NCBI RefSeq assembly: GCF_003063505.1
Contig: NZ_NERW01000001.1
Coordinates: 426,501-490,500, forward strand
Direction: 5' to 3'
Length of the DNA: 64,000 bases
Source: Limnohabitans sp. T6-20
GTDB taxonomy: Bacteria; Pseudomonadota; Gammaproteobacteria; Burkholderiales; Burkholderiaceae_C
The notes beneath the pieces were generated by a model. It was not told where the DNA came from and ran no database searches. It worked only from the letters and a program-made list of their open reading frames with translations. The translations under genes and the position numbers were made by a program. Shown piece after piece: positions 7,645 to 16,499 of this stretch. Within the stretch, counting starts at the first letter, position 1. Every line of letters begins with the position of its first letter.

Positions 7645-8625
7645 TCAAGCATCACGCGCACGGGCGCCAAACTGGTCACGGTACCACCGCGAGAACGCGC
7701 TGGGTGCCGAAAATCCCAACAAGCTGGACACCTGGGCCAGCGGTCTGGATTTGTCTTGCAGGTATTGGCCCACGATGCGGCGGCGGTGGTCATCGACCAG
7801 CTGATGGAAGCCGTTGTTTTCTGCCGCGAGTCGCCGCGTGATGGTGCGGCGATCGCAGCCGAGATGCTGCGCCACCACATCGGCGGTGCACTGCCCCAAG
7901 GGCAGCAAAAGCAAAATCAGTTGTTGCACCTGGTGCGTGAAAGAGGGCGCATCCACCGCCTTGGATGCCACCAACTCCTGCGCATAGCGCGCCATCACTG
8001 GGTCGGCGCTGGGGTTGGGCTGGTCCAGGTCTGACTGGCTGCACATCAAGCCATTGAACTCGTGGTTGAACGCCACCTGGTCGCCAAAAACACGGTGGTG
8101 TGTCGCGCGATTGGCGGGCGCTGCGTGAGAGAAGCAAACCAGGCGGGGCCGCCATGCTGCACCCATGAACAGGCTCAAGATGCGGTAGGTCACGGCCATA
8201 GCCAACTCCGCCGCCTGCCGCCGTGATTCGGAAAGGTCCATCGCGAACTCCTCGCGAATCAGGACCAGCGTGTCCGCTTCTTCGATCTGGATCACCAAAG
8301 CTTCGTTGTGCACACGGATGTGGCGAACGATGGCATCGAGCGCATGGCGCAAAGTGGGCTCGTCGCGCAGCAGCAAGCCCAAAGGCCCCAGATTGGACAA
8401 CCTGCGCGACTCGCCCATGCGCAGGCCGAATGCGGGCTCTGCCGCTTCGCGGGCTGCCATCTCCAGCAGCCGCACCACCGCGTTGGTGTCGATCTTCAAG
8501 TCCGGATCGCTCAGGCATTTGGCAGGCAAACCCACGGCGCGCACCAGCGTCAGCGGCTCCAGGCCGCATTGCTGCGCAATTTCTGTGAAATTGGTCAAGC
8601 TGGCACTGCGGATCAGGGTGGACAT
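7645..8625 (-). CDS. AraC-family transcriptional regulator (OruR/ArgR-type)
   Basis: A 326-residue AraC regulator. The N-terminal half matches the arabinose-binding-domain-like effector region of OruR-type members (motifs GLRMGESRRLSNLGPLG and LRHALDAIVRHIRVHNEAL). The C-terminal half carries two helix-turn-helix motifs. The first is around VVAQHLGCDRRTITRRLAAE and the second around VSSLLGFSAPSAFSRWYRDQFG. The ATG at 8625 is chosen instead of one at 8661 because it matches the family N-terminus (MSTLIRSASL). It diverges from the CMD/BKACE/Bug/SDR operon. A pair of direct repeats with 22-bp spacing lies between them, so it is the likely activator of that operon. Confidence 0.9.
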   Translation of the reverse strand: MSTLIRSASLTNFTEIAQQCGLEPLTLVRAVGLPAKCLSDPDLKIDTNAVVRLLEMAAREAAEPAFGLRMGESRRLSNLGPLGLLLRDEPTLRHALDAIVRHIRVHNEALVIQIEEADTLVLIREEFAMDLSESRRQAAELAMAVTYRILSLFMGAAWRPRLVCFSHAAPANRATHHRVFGDQVAFNHEFNGLMCSQSDLDQPNPSADPVMARYAQELVASKAVDAPSFTHQVQQLILLLLPLGQCTADVVAQHLGCDRRTITRRLAAENNGFHQLVDDHRRRIVGQYLQDKSRPLAQVSSLLGFSAPSAFSRWYRDQFGARARDA

Positions 8626-8660
8626 AGGGGATTCCCGTAAAGTCCCAAAATGGTAAGTCA

Positions 8661-8695
8661 ATGTCCCGTTTTGTCAATTGGCATGTCCCCGTTTT
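8661..8695. promoter_or_regulatory. Direct repeat, probable AraC-type operator
   Basis: ATGTCCCGTTTT at 8661-8672 and ATGTCCCCGTTTT at 8683-8695 are direct repeats whose starts are 22 bp (two helical turns) apart. This is the usual arrangement of an AraC activator site. They lie 40-74 bp upstream of the CMD gene and 36-70 bp upstream of the divergent regulator gene. Confidence 0.55.
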
Positions 8696-8734
8696 TTGAA
8701 TACTGGCTGCAGTTTCAAAACGCCACACACGCAC

Positions 8735-9124
8735 ATGTCCACGCCCAACACCGCCAATTTGCCCCCAACGCCCATCAGCGATGCCCTGCATGCCAACGGC
8801 CACTGGAACCCCAACTGGGACCCGATCGCCGAGGTCGACAAAGTCTGGATGGAAAAGTTTTTGAACATGGGACTGCACGGTAAGCATGTGCTGGACCCCA
8901 AGACTTTCGAATTGATTGCGATTGCCGTGGACGCGTCCTGCACCCACATGTATGCGCCCGGCGTGCGGACACACATCCGCAAGGCTCTGGAGCTGGGCGT
9001 GACAAAGGAAGAAATCGCGGCGGTGCTGCAGCTGACGTCCGTGCTCGGTGTGCACACCATGAGCATGGGCGCGCCGATCTTGCTCGAAGAAGTTGCCGCC
9101 CGCCAAACCCAAACCCCCACCTGA
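8735..9124 (+). CDS. Carboxymuconolactone decarboxylase family protein
   Basis: A 129-residue member of the CMD/AhpD-like fold. The core DPKTFELIAIAVDASCTHMY followed by THIRKALELGVTKEEI fits the conserved helix pair. The redox pair C-x-x-C of AhpD is incomplete, since the second Cys is Met (SCTHMY). A peroxidase role is therefore unlikely, and a proton-transfer or decarboxylase-type role is more plausible. The ATG at 8735 is used because the longer frame begins inside the AraC operator region. It is first in a four-gene operon with BKACE 22 bp downstream, a Bug receptor and an SDR. Confidence 0.85.
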   Translation: MSTPNTANLPPTPISDALHANGHWNPNWDPIAEVDKVWMEKFLNMGLHGKHVLDPKTFELIAIAVDASCTHMYAPGVRTHIRKALELGVTKEEIAAVLQLTSVLGVHTMSMGAPILLEEVAARQTQTPT

Positions 9125-9146
9125 ATTTTTTAAAAAGGTCACTCTC

Positions 9147-10208
9147 ATGCATTTTCTTGACGACGCCCTCTTGCCCGAAAACCAGCAAAAACTCGTGATC
9201 CAGGTCGCGCCTTATGGGCCTCAGTGGATTCCCGGCGACAGCGATGACATTCCCGTCACGATGGACGAGCAAATCCAGAAAGCGGTGGACTGCTACAACG
9301 CGGGCGCCACCGTGCTGCATGTGCATGTGCGCGAAGCCGATGGCAAGGGCAGCAAGCGCCTGTCGATGTTCAACGAGATGCTGGCGCGCCTGCGCGAGGC
9401 GGTGCCCAAAATGGTGCTGCAGGTCGGTGGCTCGATTTCGTTTGCGCCCGAAGACGATGGCCAGGCCGCCAAATGGCTGTCAGACGACACCCGGCACATG
9501 CTGGCCGATCTGAACCCCAAGCCCGACCAGGTCACGGTGGCCGTGAACACCAGCCAGATGAACATCATGGACCTGATGATGGACGGCGACTTCACCGGCA
9601 CCTCTTTCGAGAACCCGCAACTGCAGGCCGCGTACCAGGACATGGTCGTTCCGTCCAACCCCAGCTGGTACACGGAACACATTCGCCGCCTGGTGGCTGC
9701 GGGCATTCAGCCGCACTTCATGCTGGGCCACGTCCACCAGCTCGAATCGGTCGAGCGGCTGATCCGCCGTGGGCACTACTGCGGCCCGCTGATTTTGAAT
9801 TACGTCGCCATCGGTGGCAGCTTGGCTGGACTGAACCCGGCCGACATGCTGGAATTTGTGCGCCGTGTGCCCGATGGTGCTGTGCTGACCCTTGAAACCC
9901 TGAACCGCCATGTCTACCCCATGACCGCCATGGCGATTGCCTTGGGTTTGCATGTGCGCTGCGGCATCGAAGACACCCTCAATGGCCCCCACCGCGAACG
10001 CATGAGCTCGGTGCAACAGATCGAGCACATGGTCAAGCAGGCGCGCCTGCTGAACCGCGACATTGCCAACGGCGATGAAGCCCGCGAGATTTACCAGATC
10101 GGTCAGTTCTACAAAGACACCAATGACACCCTGGCTCGCTTGGGTTACACCCCCAACCGCCGCCCTGGTGAGCGCGGCACCCCGGTGCGACACTTCCAGA
10201 CCGCCTGA
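9147..10208 (+). CDS. BKACE family beta-keto acid cleavage enzyme (DUF849)
   Basis: A 353-residue TIM-barrel enzyme of the BKACE family, which includes 3-keto-5-aminohexanoate cleavage enzyme. The family condenses a beta-keto acid with acetyl-CoA to give acetoacetate and a new acyl-CoA, using Zn. The first zinc motif HVH is at residues 58-60 in GATVLHVHVREADGKGSK. A second His cluster is in HFMLGHVHQLESVERLIRRG. The ATG at 9147 is preceded by AAAAAGGTC, and the alternative start at 9093 lies inside the CMD gene. With the Bug receptor and the SDR downstream, the operon looks like uptake, oxidation of a hydroxy acid to a keto acid, and cleavage. The specific substrate is not predictable. Confidence 0.9.
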   Translation: MHFLDDALLPENQQKLVIQVAPYGPQWIPGDSDDIPVTMDEQIQKAVDCYNAGATVLHVHVREADGKGSKRLSMFNEMLARLREAVPKMVLQVGGSISFAPEDDGQAAKWLSDDTRHMLADLNPKPDQVTVAVNTSQMNIMDLMMDGDFTGTSFENPQLQAAYQDMVVPSNPSWYTEHIRRLVAAGIQPHFMLGHVHQLESVERLIRRGHYCGPLILNYVAIGGSLAGLNPADMLEFVRRVPDGAVLTLETLNRHVYPMTAMAIALGLHVRCGIEDTLNGPHRERMSSVQQIEHMVKQARLLNRDIANGDEAREIYQIGQFYKDTNDTLARLGYTPNRRPGERGTPVRHFQTA

Positions 10209-10237
10209 TCCCGACCCTAAACACACAGGAGACAAAC

Positions 10238-11239
10238 ATGAACACCACCACACGCCCTTCATCTGCACCCCGCCGCGCACTGCTTTCAGTGGGGCTGGCG
10301 CTCAGTGCTTTCAGCCTCGGCGTGCAAGCGCAGCCGCTGTCCGACCGCCCCATCAAGATCGTGGTCGGCGCGCCCGCAGGCGGCACGGCCGACATCATTG
10401 CCCGCCTGGTGGGCAACGCCATGTCCACCAGCATGGGCCAGCCGGTGGTGGTGGACAACAAACCGGGTGCGGGCGGCGCGATCGCCATGGATGCCATGCT
10501 GTCAGCCCCCAAGGACGGGCACACCTATCTGCTGTCGGTCAACGCGCTGGTGACCGAGCTGCCTTACTCGATCAAGCCCAAATACGACCCCTTCAAGGAC
10601 CTCAAGCCTTTGGTGGAGTTGGCTGGCAGCGGCCTGGTGCTGGTCGGCAACGCCTCACTGCCGCCCAAAGACCTCAAGGAAATGATCGCTTACGTCAAAG
10701 CCAACCCGGGCAAGATCAACTTCGCGTCCTACACACCGGGCACGATGTCGCATGTGATGGGGCTGCAGCTCAACAAACTGGCGGGCCTGGACATGAACCA
10801 TGTGGGCTACAAAGGCTCGCCACCCGCCTTGCAAGACGTGATGGGCGGCTCGGTGCAGTTCATGTTTGACGGTTTGGCCACCTCCATCCCCAACATCAAG
10901 GGCGGCAAATTGCGCGCCTTTGCCGTCACCTCAGCCCAGCGTTCGCACGCCCTGCCCGATGTGCCGACCCTGGCCGAGCTGGGTTTCAAGGACATGACCC
11001 GCACCGCCTGGATGGGCTTGTGGGCCGTGCCCGGCCACCCCGATGCCGCGCTCAAACGCATCCGCGAAGAAACGCTCAAGGCCCTGGCCACACCGGCCGT
11101 GCGTGACCGCCTGTTGGCCGTGGGCCTGAACGTGAACACCCAAAACCCGCCCACACCCGAACAAATGGCCAAAAGCCTGCAGGAGGACTACGAGTCGGTG
11201 GGTGCCATGCTCAAGTCGGTCAACTACAAGCCCGAGTAA
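10238..11239 (+). CDS. Bug-family (TctC) periplasmic substrate-binding protein
   Basis: A 333-residue tripartite tricarboxylate transporter receptor. The signal peptide covers about residues 1-31 (RRALLSVGLALSAFSLGVQAQ). The Bug core follows as PLSDRPIKIVVGAPAGGTADIIARL and VVVDNKPGAGGAIAMDAM. AGGAGACAAAC is a strong ribosome binding site just before the ATG. It lies inside the AraC-linked operon, six bases before the SDR gene, and probably supplies the beta-keto or hydroxy acid precursor cleaved by the BKACE enzyme. No TctAB subunits are nearby. Confidence 0.9.
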   Translation: MNTTTRPSSAPRRALLSVGLALSAFSLGVQAQPLSDRPIKIVVGAPAGGTADIIARLVGNAMSTSMGQPVVVDNKPGAGGAIAMDAMLSAPKDGHTYLLSVNALVTELPYSIKPKYDPFKDLKPLVELAGSGLVLVGNASLPPKDLKEMIAYVKANPGKINFASYTPGTMSHVMGLQLNKLAGLDMNHVGYKGSPPALQDVMGGSVQFMFDGLATSIPNIKGGKLRAFAVTSAQRSHALPDVPTLAELGFKDMTRTAWMGLWAVPGHPDAALKRIREETLKALATPAVRDRLLAVGLNVNTQNPPTPEQMAKSLQEDYESVGAMLKSVNYKPE

Positions 11240-11245
11240 AGCACC

Positions 11246-12070
11246 ATGCAGCTGCAAGGCAAAGTGGTGCTGGTCACCGGGGCAGGACTGGGCCTGGGCG
11301 GCACCATCGCGCAAGCCATGGCCAGGCAGGGCGCATCACTGGTCATCTGCGATGTGAACATGGACGCCCTGCACGCCACACAAGCGGCGGTGCAGGCCTT
11401 GGGGGCAGACTGCCTGGCGCTCGAATGCGATGTCTCTGACAGCGCGGCGGTCGACAACATGTTTGCCCTCGCAGGCCAGCGCTTTGGCACGGTGGATGTG
11501 CTGGTCAACAACGCGGCACGCATTCCCAGCTCGCCCGCTGAGACCGAACGCCGCAACCAGCACTACGCCTACATGACCACGCCCATGCCCCGCCAGGCGC
11601 TGGGCATCATCGCCTCGCTGTCCGACGAGGACTGGCTCAAGTGGTGGGGCGTCAACATGCACGGGGTGTTTTATTGCACCCGTGCGGCCTTGCGCTTCAT
11701 GCAGCCCCAAAAATCCGGCCGCATCATCAACATCGCGTCAATTGCCGGGCTGGGTGCAGGCAGCACGCACAGCCCGGGCTATTCGGCCACCAAGGCGGGC
11801 GTCATCAGCCTGACGAAAACCACGGCGCTGGATGTGGCCGGGGCCAACATCTACGTCAACGCCATCGCCTGCGGCGGCGTGCTCACGCCACCGTTCGAGT
11901 CGTATCTGGACAACGCCAACGAAGCCCAGAAAAATAGTCTTTACCAGCTAGTCCCCAGCGGTCGACTCGGACGCCCGGAGGAATACGCCAATGTGGCCGT
12001 ATTTCTGGCGGCGCAAGACCATTACCTGGTCGGCCAGGTCATCAGCCCCAACGGCGGCTTTGTGATCTGA
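11246..12070 (+). CDS. SDR-family NAD(P)-dependent oxidoreductase
   Basis: A 274-residue classical short-chain dehydrogenase. The Rossmann motif TGAGLGLG is at residues 11-18, followed by an acidic position in VICDVN that suggests NAD preference. NNAA is near residue 90. The catalytic Ser is in INIASIAG, and YSATK gives the Tyr/Lys pair. The C-terminal NGGFVI ending is typical. It is the last gene of the AraC-linked operon. Oxidation of a hydroxy acid or alcohol to the keto substrate of the BKACE enzyme is a reasonable inference. Confidence 0.9.
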   Translation: MQLQGKVVLVTGAGLGLGGTIAQAMARQGASLVICDVNMDALHATQAAVQALGADCLALECDVSDSAAVDNMFALAGQRFGTVDVLVNNAARIPSSPAETERRNQHYAYMTTPMPRQALGIIASLSDEDWLKWWGVNMHGVFYCTRAALRFMQPQKSGRIINIASIAGLGAGSTHSPGYSATKAGVISLTKTTALDVAGANIYVNAIACGGVLTPPFESYLDNANEAQKNSLYQLVPSGRLGRPEEYANVAVFLAAQDHYLVGQVISPNGGFVI

Positions 12071-12093
12071 GCGCTGGTTTTAATATCCAGCGC
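12071..12093. terminator. Stem-loop after the SDR gene
   Basis: GCGCTGG and CCAGCGC form a perfect 7-bp stem with a 9-nt AT-rich loop directly after the SDR stop codon, in the 110-bp gap between convergent genes. There is no strong T-run, so termination activity is uncertain. Confidence 0.45.
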
Positions 12094-12180
12094 ACCCATC
12101 CACATGCTATTCGGTTCGCCATCAAAGCGCTTGACATTCAGGTAGTTGATACCCTCGCAAGCTGCTGTCACGTCTAAAAA

Positions 12181-12876
12181 TCAGTGGTCTCTCAGAAATG
12201 TGCTGAGATGCCCTCTGACCATGGCAATCATTTCGTCCATCATGATCCGCTCAACCCGTCCACCACTTTCAACGGACACTCGTGTCATGTGTGCGCCTGT
12301 TTCAATGCAGGTCAGAAACACATTCGGCGCCTTATCGGCTTTTAAATCCGGCACGAACTCCATGACTTTTTCTACCCAGGCATGGGCAAGACGTATGTTG
12401 TCTTTTCTGTCTATGGCTCTTAGCTCTGCCCAACCTTGAGAATCCATCCAGATGGCTCTATAGGTTGCATTGGATTTAACGTAGTCATGGTAGCCATACA
12501 CAACATCTTCAAGATATATAAGAAACGCCTCAACACTGTCTACAGGCCCTAGAAGTTGCGTGTTTTGCTCATAAAAATAATCCAGATATCTTTCCAAAAG
12601 TGCCTGGATGATTTCTTCCCGATTGCTGAAGTACTGATACACGCTGGCGTTGGCCATACCCGAAGCCGCAGCAATGTCGGAAATTTTCAGGTTTGCCGCC
12701 CCCATCTCCAGAATGCAGGCTTCTGCAGCGACCAGGATTTTCTCCATTCGCTCCTTGGATCTGTCTTGTGAAGGCTTGCGCCTTGACAAACTGTCACCTT
12801 TTGGCAGCGAAGAGCCCTCATCCTTGGAGGGCGAATCCGAATTCACTATCTCGAACGCTTTTTTGCTGTTCACCAT
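12181..12876 (-). CDS. TetR-family transcriptional regulator
   Basis: A 231-residue TetR repressor. The helix-turn-helix is LKISDIAAASGMANASVYQYFSN, followed by the usual REEIIQALLERYLDYF helix. It has an N-terminal charged extension of about 35 residues before the DNA-binding domain (RRKPSQDRSKERMEKIL). The ATG at 12876 is chosen over one at 12954 because AAGGGTG lies just upstream. It diverges from the DUF1329/DUF1302/RND/GMC cluster, and two palindromic sites lie in the intergenic region, so it probably represses that cluster. The ligand is likely the hydrophobic substrate or a CoA or acid derivative. Base composition looks more AT-rich than the flanking operons. Confidence 0.9.
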   Translation of the reverse strand: MVNSKKAFEIVNSDSPSKDEGSSLPKGDSLSRRKPSQDRSKERMEKILVAAEACILEMGAANLKISDIAAASGMANASVYQYFSNREEIIQALLERYLDYFYEQNTQLLGPVDSVEAFLIYLEDVVYGYHDYVKSNATYRAIWMDSQGWAELRAIDRKDNIRLAHAWVEKVMEFVPDLKADKAPNVFLTCIETGAHMTRVSVESGGRVERIMMDEMIAMVRGHLSTFLRDH

Positions 12877-13330
12877 AACCCGTTCACCCTTTTGAATCGA
12901 ACACGTTTTTATACGGTGTGGATCGTACGGGGACCTGGTGTAGCGGGTATTCAATCGACGCTGAAATCCTCATTTTTTTCATGACATACCAGCACTCATT
13001 CTCGTTCTGGTGACGTTCAGCACAAGTCAAGCATGGAAAAAGAAGTGTGATTCGAGTCCAAATTGACACATCACAGGCTTCTAAATCCCCAAATTAAATA
13101 AGGGAAAACGATTAGATATGACAACTTGTCACATTAAATGCAAGCCGCTAACATGAACATGACAGTTTGTCGCATTTAGTCATTCAACGCGCTGGCTGCA
13201 TGGCCGAAAACCCGATGTTGCCCTCCCGCAAGCGTCAGCAGCGAAGGGCCTCCGATGGATGACAGACAACAGGAAATGCATGCCACTGAGGGCCCAAAAG
13301 CCGGATATCAACAACAAAAGGAGATCAACG
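12877..13330. promoter_or_regulatory. Divergent promoter region, TetR gene / DUF1329 cluster
   Basis: A 454-bp AT-rich gap with no credible gene. It contains the twin TGACA...TTGTC sites listed separately. A TTGACA at 13063-13068 has no convincing -10 partner at the usual distance. AAAGGAG at 13318-13324 is the ribosome binding site of the DUF1329 gene. Confidence 0.5.
13119..13172. promoter_or_regulatory. Twin palindromic operators, probable TetR sites
   Basis: TGACAACTTGTCA at 13119-13131 is a perfect palindrome around one central base. TGACAGTTTGTCG at 13160-13172 is a near copy. Both are preceded by A and followed by CATT, so the repeat unit extends to about 22 bp. The sites are 41 bp apart, close to four helical turns, so proteins bound to both would face the same side of the DNA. 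Confidence 0.65.
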
Positions 13331-14704
13331 ATGACCCCACAGAACTTCACAAAATGGCGCACGCTCGCCCTAACCATTGGACTGAGTATCACCACGGGCG
13401 CCTTGCTGGCCGCCGTGGGCGAACAAGAGTCCGCCAAGTTGGGCAAAGAACTCACACCCGTTGGCGCAGAAAAATCGGGCAACAAAGATGGCTCCATTCC
13501 CGAATGGAGCGGTGGCTTGCCCAAGGGCAAACACAAAGCAGGCGACACCCGCAACGACCCATTCGCCGCAGACAAGCCCCTTTACAGCATTGATGCGAGC
13601 AACGTCGACAAATACAAAGACAAGCTGTCTGCGGGTCAGATCGAGTTAATCAAAACCCGCAAGGGTTACCGGATGGATGTTTATCCCACCCGACGCAGTT
13701 GCGGTTATCCGGAGTCGGTCTATGGCCAAACCAGAGTCAATGCAACGCAGGCCAAGCTCACGGCCGATGGTCAAGACAACTTGGTCCAGGCGGTCGGCGG
13801 CGGCTTCCCCTTCCCCGTCCCCAACAATGGTGCCGAAGCCGTTTGGAATCACCGATTGCGCTGGCAAGGTGAGGGTCGCATTGAACATTACCAAACCAAC
13901 TTCATCAATCCCGATGGAAGTTTTTACAGCCTGACTCAGGACCAATGGGTCACGATGCCCTTTGCATCCAACAAAGCCAGGTCGCCGGAGGACGTTCAGG
14001 ATGTCTTGCAAAAGCTGCTGAATGTCGCCACAAGCCCAGCAGCCCGAGCAGGCGAGGTCATCTTGGGCCACTTCTTCCTGTCAAAGCCCAACGATGCGTG
14101 GATGTATTTCCCGGGTCAAAGACGGGTGCGCCGTTTGCCAAATATGGCCTATGACAACCCAATTCCCGGTTACGAAAACCTTGAGACAGTTGATCAATAT
14201 CCCATGTTCTCGGGTCAGTTGGACCGTTATGACTGGAAGTTGGTCGGCAAAAAAGAAATGTATGTGCCCTACAACAATTTTAAATTTGTAGCCAAGCGCC
14301 CACTCAAAGACATCTACGAAGGACAGTTCCCCAAGCGCGATCTGATGCGCTACGAGCTCCATCGGGTCTGGAAAGTGGAAGCCACCGTCAAAGCCGGCAA
14401 ACGCCATGTCTTCGCAAAAAGAGAGTTTTACTTGGACGAGGACTCTTGGATGTTGCTCAACGCCGATCAGTACGACGCGCAAGGCAAATTGTGGCGGGTC
14501 ATGGAAGCATCGATCTACCCCGCTGTCGAACTGGGCGCCTGTGTCAGCCAGGAATTCATGTCCTGGGATCTGAACTCCAACCGCTACATCGCTGAAAACG
14601 CTACTCAAGCGTCAAAAGACACGGACTGGCTGGCAGGTGCTGAAGGCCGCATTGACGCCAAACGATTCGAATCTGAAGAGCTGCGTCGTTTTGGCGACCG
14701 CTAA
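13331..14704 (+). CDS. DUF1329 domain-containing protein
   Basis: A 457-residue exported protein of the DUF1329 family, which has a LolA/LolB-like fold. The signal peptide ends near residue 29 (LTIGLSITTGALLAAV). The family core is recognisable in GNKDGSIPEWSGGL, YPTRRSCGYPESVYGQT and PGQRRVRRLPNMAYDNP. A strong AAAGGAG site precedes the ATG at 13331, so the ORF start at 13259 is rejected. It is followed by a DUF1302 gene, the classic DUF1329/DUF1302 pair found beside RND transporters in degraders of steroids, terpenes and fatty alcohols. It probably acts as a periplasmic carrier of a hydrophobic compound (inference). Confidence 0.9.
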   Translation: MTPQNFTKWRTLALTIGLSITTGALLAAVGEQESAKLGKELTPVGAEKSGNKDGSIPEWSGGLPKGKHKAGDTRNDPFAADKPLYSIDASNVDKYKDKLSAGQIELIKTRKGYRMDVYPTRRSCGYPESVYGQTRVNATQAKLTADGQDNLVQAVGGGFPFPVPNNGAEAVWNHRLRWQGEGRIEHYQTNFINPDGSFYSLTQDQWVTMPFASNKARSPEDVQDVLQKLLNVATSPAARAGEVILGHFFLSKPNDAWMYFPGQRRVRRLPNMAYDNPIPGYENLETVDQYPMFSGQLDRYDWKLVGKKEMYVPYNNFKFVAKRPLKDIYEGQFPKRDLMRYELHRVWKVEATVKAGKRHVFAKREFYLDEDSWMLLNADQYDAQGKLWRVMEASIYPAVELGACVSQEFMSWDLNSNRYIAENATQASKDTDWLAGAEGRIDAKRFESEELRRFGDR

Positions 14705-14734
14705 AAAAACCTCGACAAGATCAGGAGACAAACA

Positions 14735-16486
14735 ATGCAAAGCAAAAACAAATTCGCACCTACAAAACTGGCATGGGTGTGCGCCGCGTTGACAGCCAGC
14801 ATGAGCCCCATGGCCCATGCCGTCAAATTTGAGATGGACAACGGCATCACGGGCAGCTTTGATTCCACCCTCAGCTTTGGCATGCAAAAACGGCTGAAAT
14901 CGCCCAACACCCGGATGATTGGCAACGACAGTGGCGGCAACGCACCCACATCTGGCGCACTGGGCGGTCTGGTCAATGGCGATGAAGCAACGGCCAATCC
15001 CGACATGAATTTCACCAACTCCGATGATGGCAACCTGAACTACAGGAAAGGGTCCGTGGTGTCGTCTGTCGTCAAAGGCACACATGAACTGTCTTTGCGT
15101 GAAGAAGGCAACTGGTCCATGCTGGGGCGGTTCACTTGGTCAAGCGACTTGTCAGCCCGAAAAACCATTCGATCACCTTTAGACGACGAAGCCGCGAATG
15201 TCCTCAAAAAAGACATCACCTTGCTTGACCTCTGGGTAGCCAAAGAACTGGACCTGGGTGGAAATTCAGCCAAGCTCAAGCTGGGCAATCAGGTCATCAG
15301 TTGGGGCGAAGACATCTTCATCTTGGGTGGCATCAACTCGATCAACGCTTTGGATTTGCGCAAATACCATATCCCCGGCACACAACTGAAAGAGATCTTC
15401 ATACCTGCCCCAATGGCTTCATTGAGCACCAGTCTTGGCAAAGGCTTCTCTACAGAGGCGTATTACCAGTTTGCATGGAACGGCATGAAGCTCGACCCCG
15501 CTGGCACCTTTTGGTCAACGGCTGACTTTGTTGGAGCGGGCGGAAAACGTGGCGGCTACCTCCCCACCAGTTCAGGCTTGGGAGGCGGTGATTTTGATCC
15601 CACCCGAGGGCGCGATATGGCCAGCGTTGACACTGGTCGTGTGCCGATTGAGACGCAAAAACCACAGAAGGGCGGACAGTACGGTATCAACCTGAGGTAC
15701 AAACCGGCCGCCAGCGACTCCGAGTTTGCCGCTTATTACATGCGGTATCACGACAAAATGCCGTTCATAGGTTACAAATCAAACGGGTTGGGCACACCCA
15801 ATGCCATCGGGCTTTCGGGCTTGGAACAATACGGTGAAAACCTGGATTTGTTTGGCATTTCCATGAACACCAAAATGGGTGATTGGGCCCTTGGCGCAGA
15901 GTTATCCTACCGACCCAAGGACAGTGTGGCGATTGACCCCACAGTCCCTTTCAGCGGCAAACACAGCCTGTACGAAAAATCCAATGGGTTCACTACAGCT
16001 GCCGTATCCAATGGCTACGTGAGCGAGAAAAAATACCAGATTCAAGCCACAGCATTTCGTTTCCTTCCTACCGAACTGACCAGGGCATTGGGTGCCGCTG
16101 AAGGCTACGTGATGGCTGAGGTGGCTTACACAAAATACCCCCATCTGGACCTTTCGGGGGCTGTACCCTACTACATCACCGATTACTCCATGCCGACCAA
16201 AGGTTCCTGGGGGTATGTGGCTGAAATCGGCCTGAGCTACGCCAACTTCATGAATTCAGGTTGGACCATGAGTCCAGTCGTCGATTTCTTTCACGATGTG
16301 CGAGGCACAAGTCCCAACGCCATCCCATTTGTGGAAGGTCGAAAAGCTGTCGCCCTCGCACTCAACTTTGATTACCAGAACAAGATCAAAGCCAGCATTG
16401 GCTACACCACGTTCTTTGGTGGTGGAACGAAAAACCTGATGAGCGACCGCGATGTCATGAGCCTCACGATGTCCTACTCATTCTGA
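14735..16486 (+). CDS. DUF1302 domain-containing outer membrane protein
   Basis: A 583-residue DUF1302 protein. It has a cleavable signal peptide (LAWVCAALTASMSPMAHA), then a beta-rich sequence of alternating polar and hydrophobic residues ending in the aromatic-terminated strand SLTMSYSF, as expected for an outer membrane barrel. LGNQVISWGEDIFILGGINSINALD is the conserved family segment. AGGAGACAA lies before the ATG. It partners the upstream DUF1329 gene (30-bp gap), and a hairpin separates it from the RND gene. The likely role is a channel for a hydrophobic substrate. Its transport function is inferred from context and family distribution. Confidence 0.9.
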   Translation: MQSKNKFAPTKLAWVCAALTASMSPMAHAVKFEMDNGITGSFDSTLSFGMQKRLKSPNTRMIGNDSGGNAPTSGALGGLVNGDEATANPDMNFTNSDDGNLNYRKGSVVSSVVKGTHELSLREEGNWSMLGRFTWSSDLSARKTIRSPLDDEAANVLKKDITLLDLWVAKELDLGGNSAKLKLGNQVISWGEDIFILGGINSINALDLRKYHIPGTQLKEIFIPAPMASLSTSLGKGFSTEAYYQFAWNGMKLDPAGTFWSTADFVGAGGKRGGYLPTSSGLGGGDFDPTRGRDMASVDTGRVPIETQKPQKGGQYGINLRYKPAASDSEFAAYYMRYHDKMPFIGYKSNGLGTPNAIGLSGLEQYGENLDLFGISMNTKMGDWALGAELSYRPKDSVAIDPTVPFSGKHSLYEKSNGFTTAAVSNGYVSEKKYQIQATAFRFLPTELTRALGAAEGYVMAEVAYTKYPHLDLSGAVPYYITDYSMPTKGSWGYVAEIGLSYANFMNSGWTMSPVVDFFHDVRGTSPNAIPFVEGRKAVALALNFDYQNKIKASIGYTTFFGGGTKNLMSDRDVMSLTMSYSF

Positions 16487-16499
16487 TCTGCATGAAACC

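Noticed and set aside
13063-13068. TTGACA as a -35 promoter element for the DUF1329 cluster
   Set aside because: No acceptable -10 hexamer lies 16-18 bp downstream, so it is not called as a promoter.
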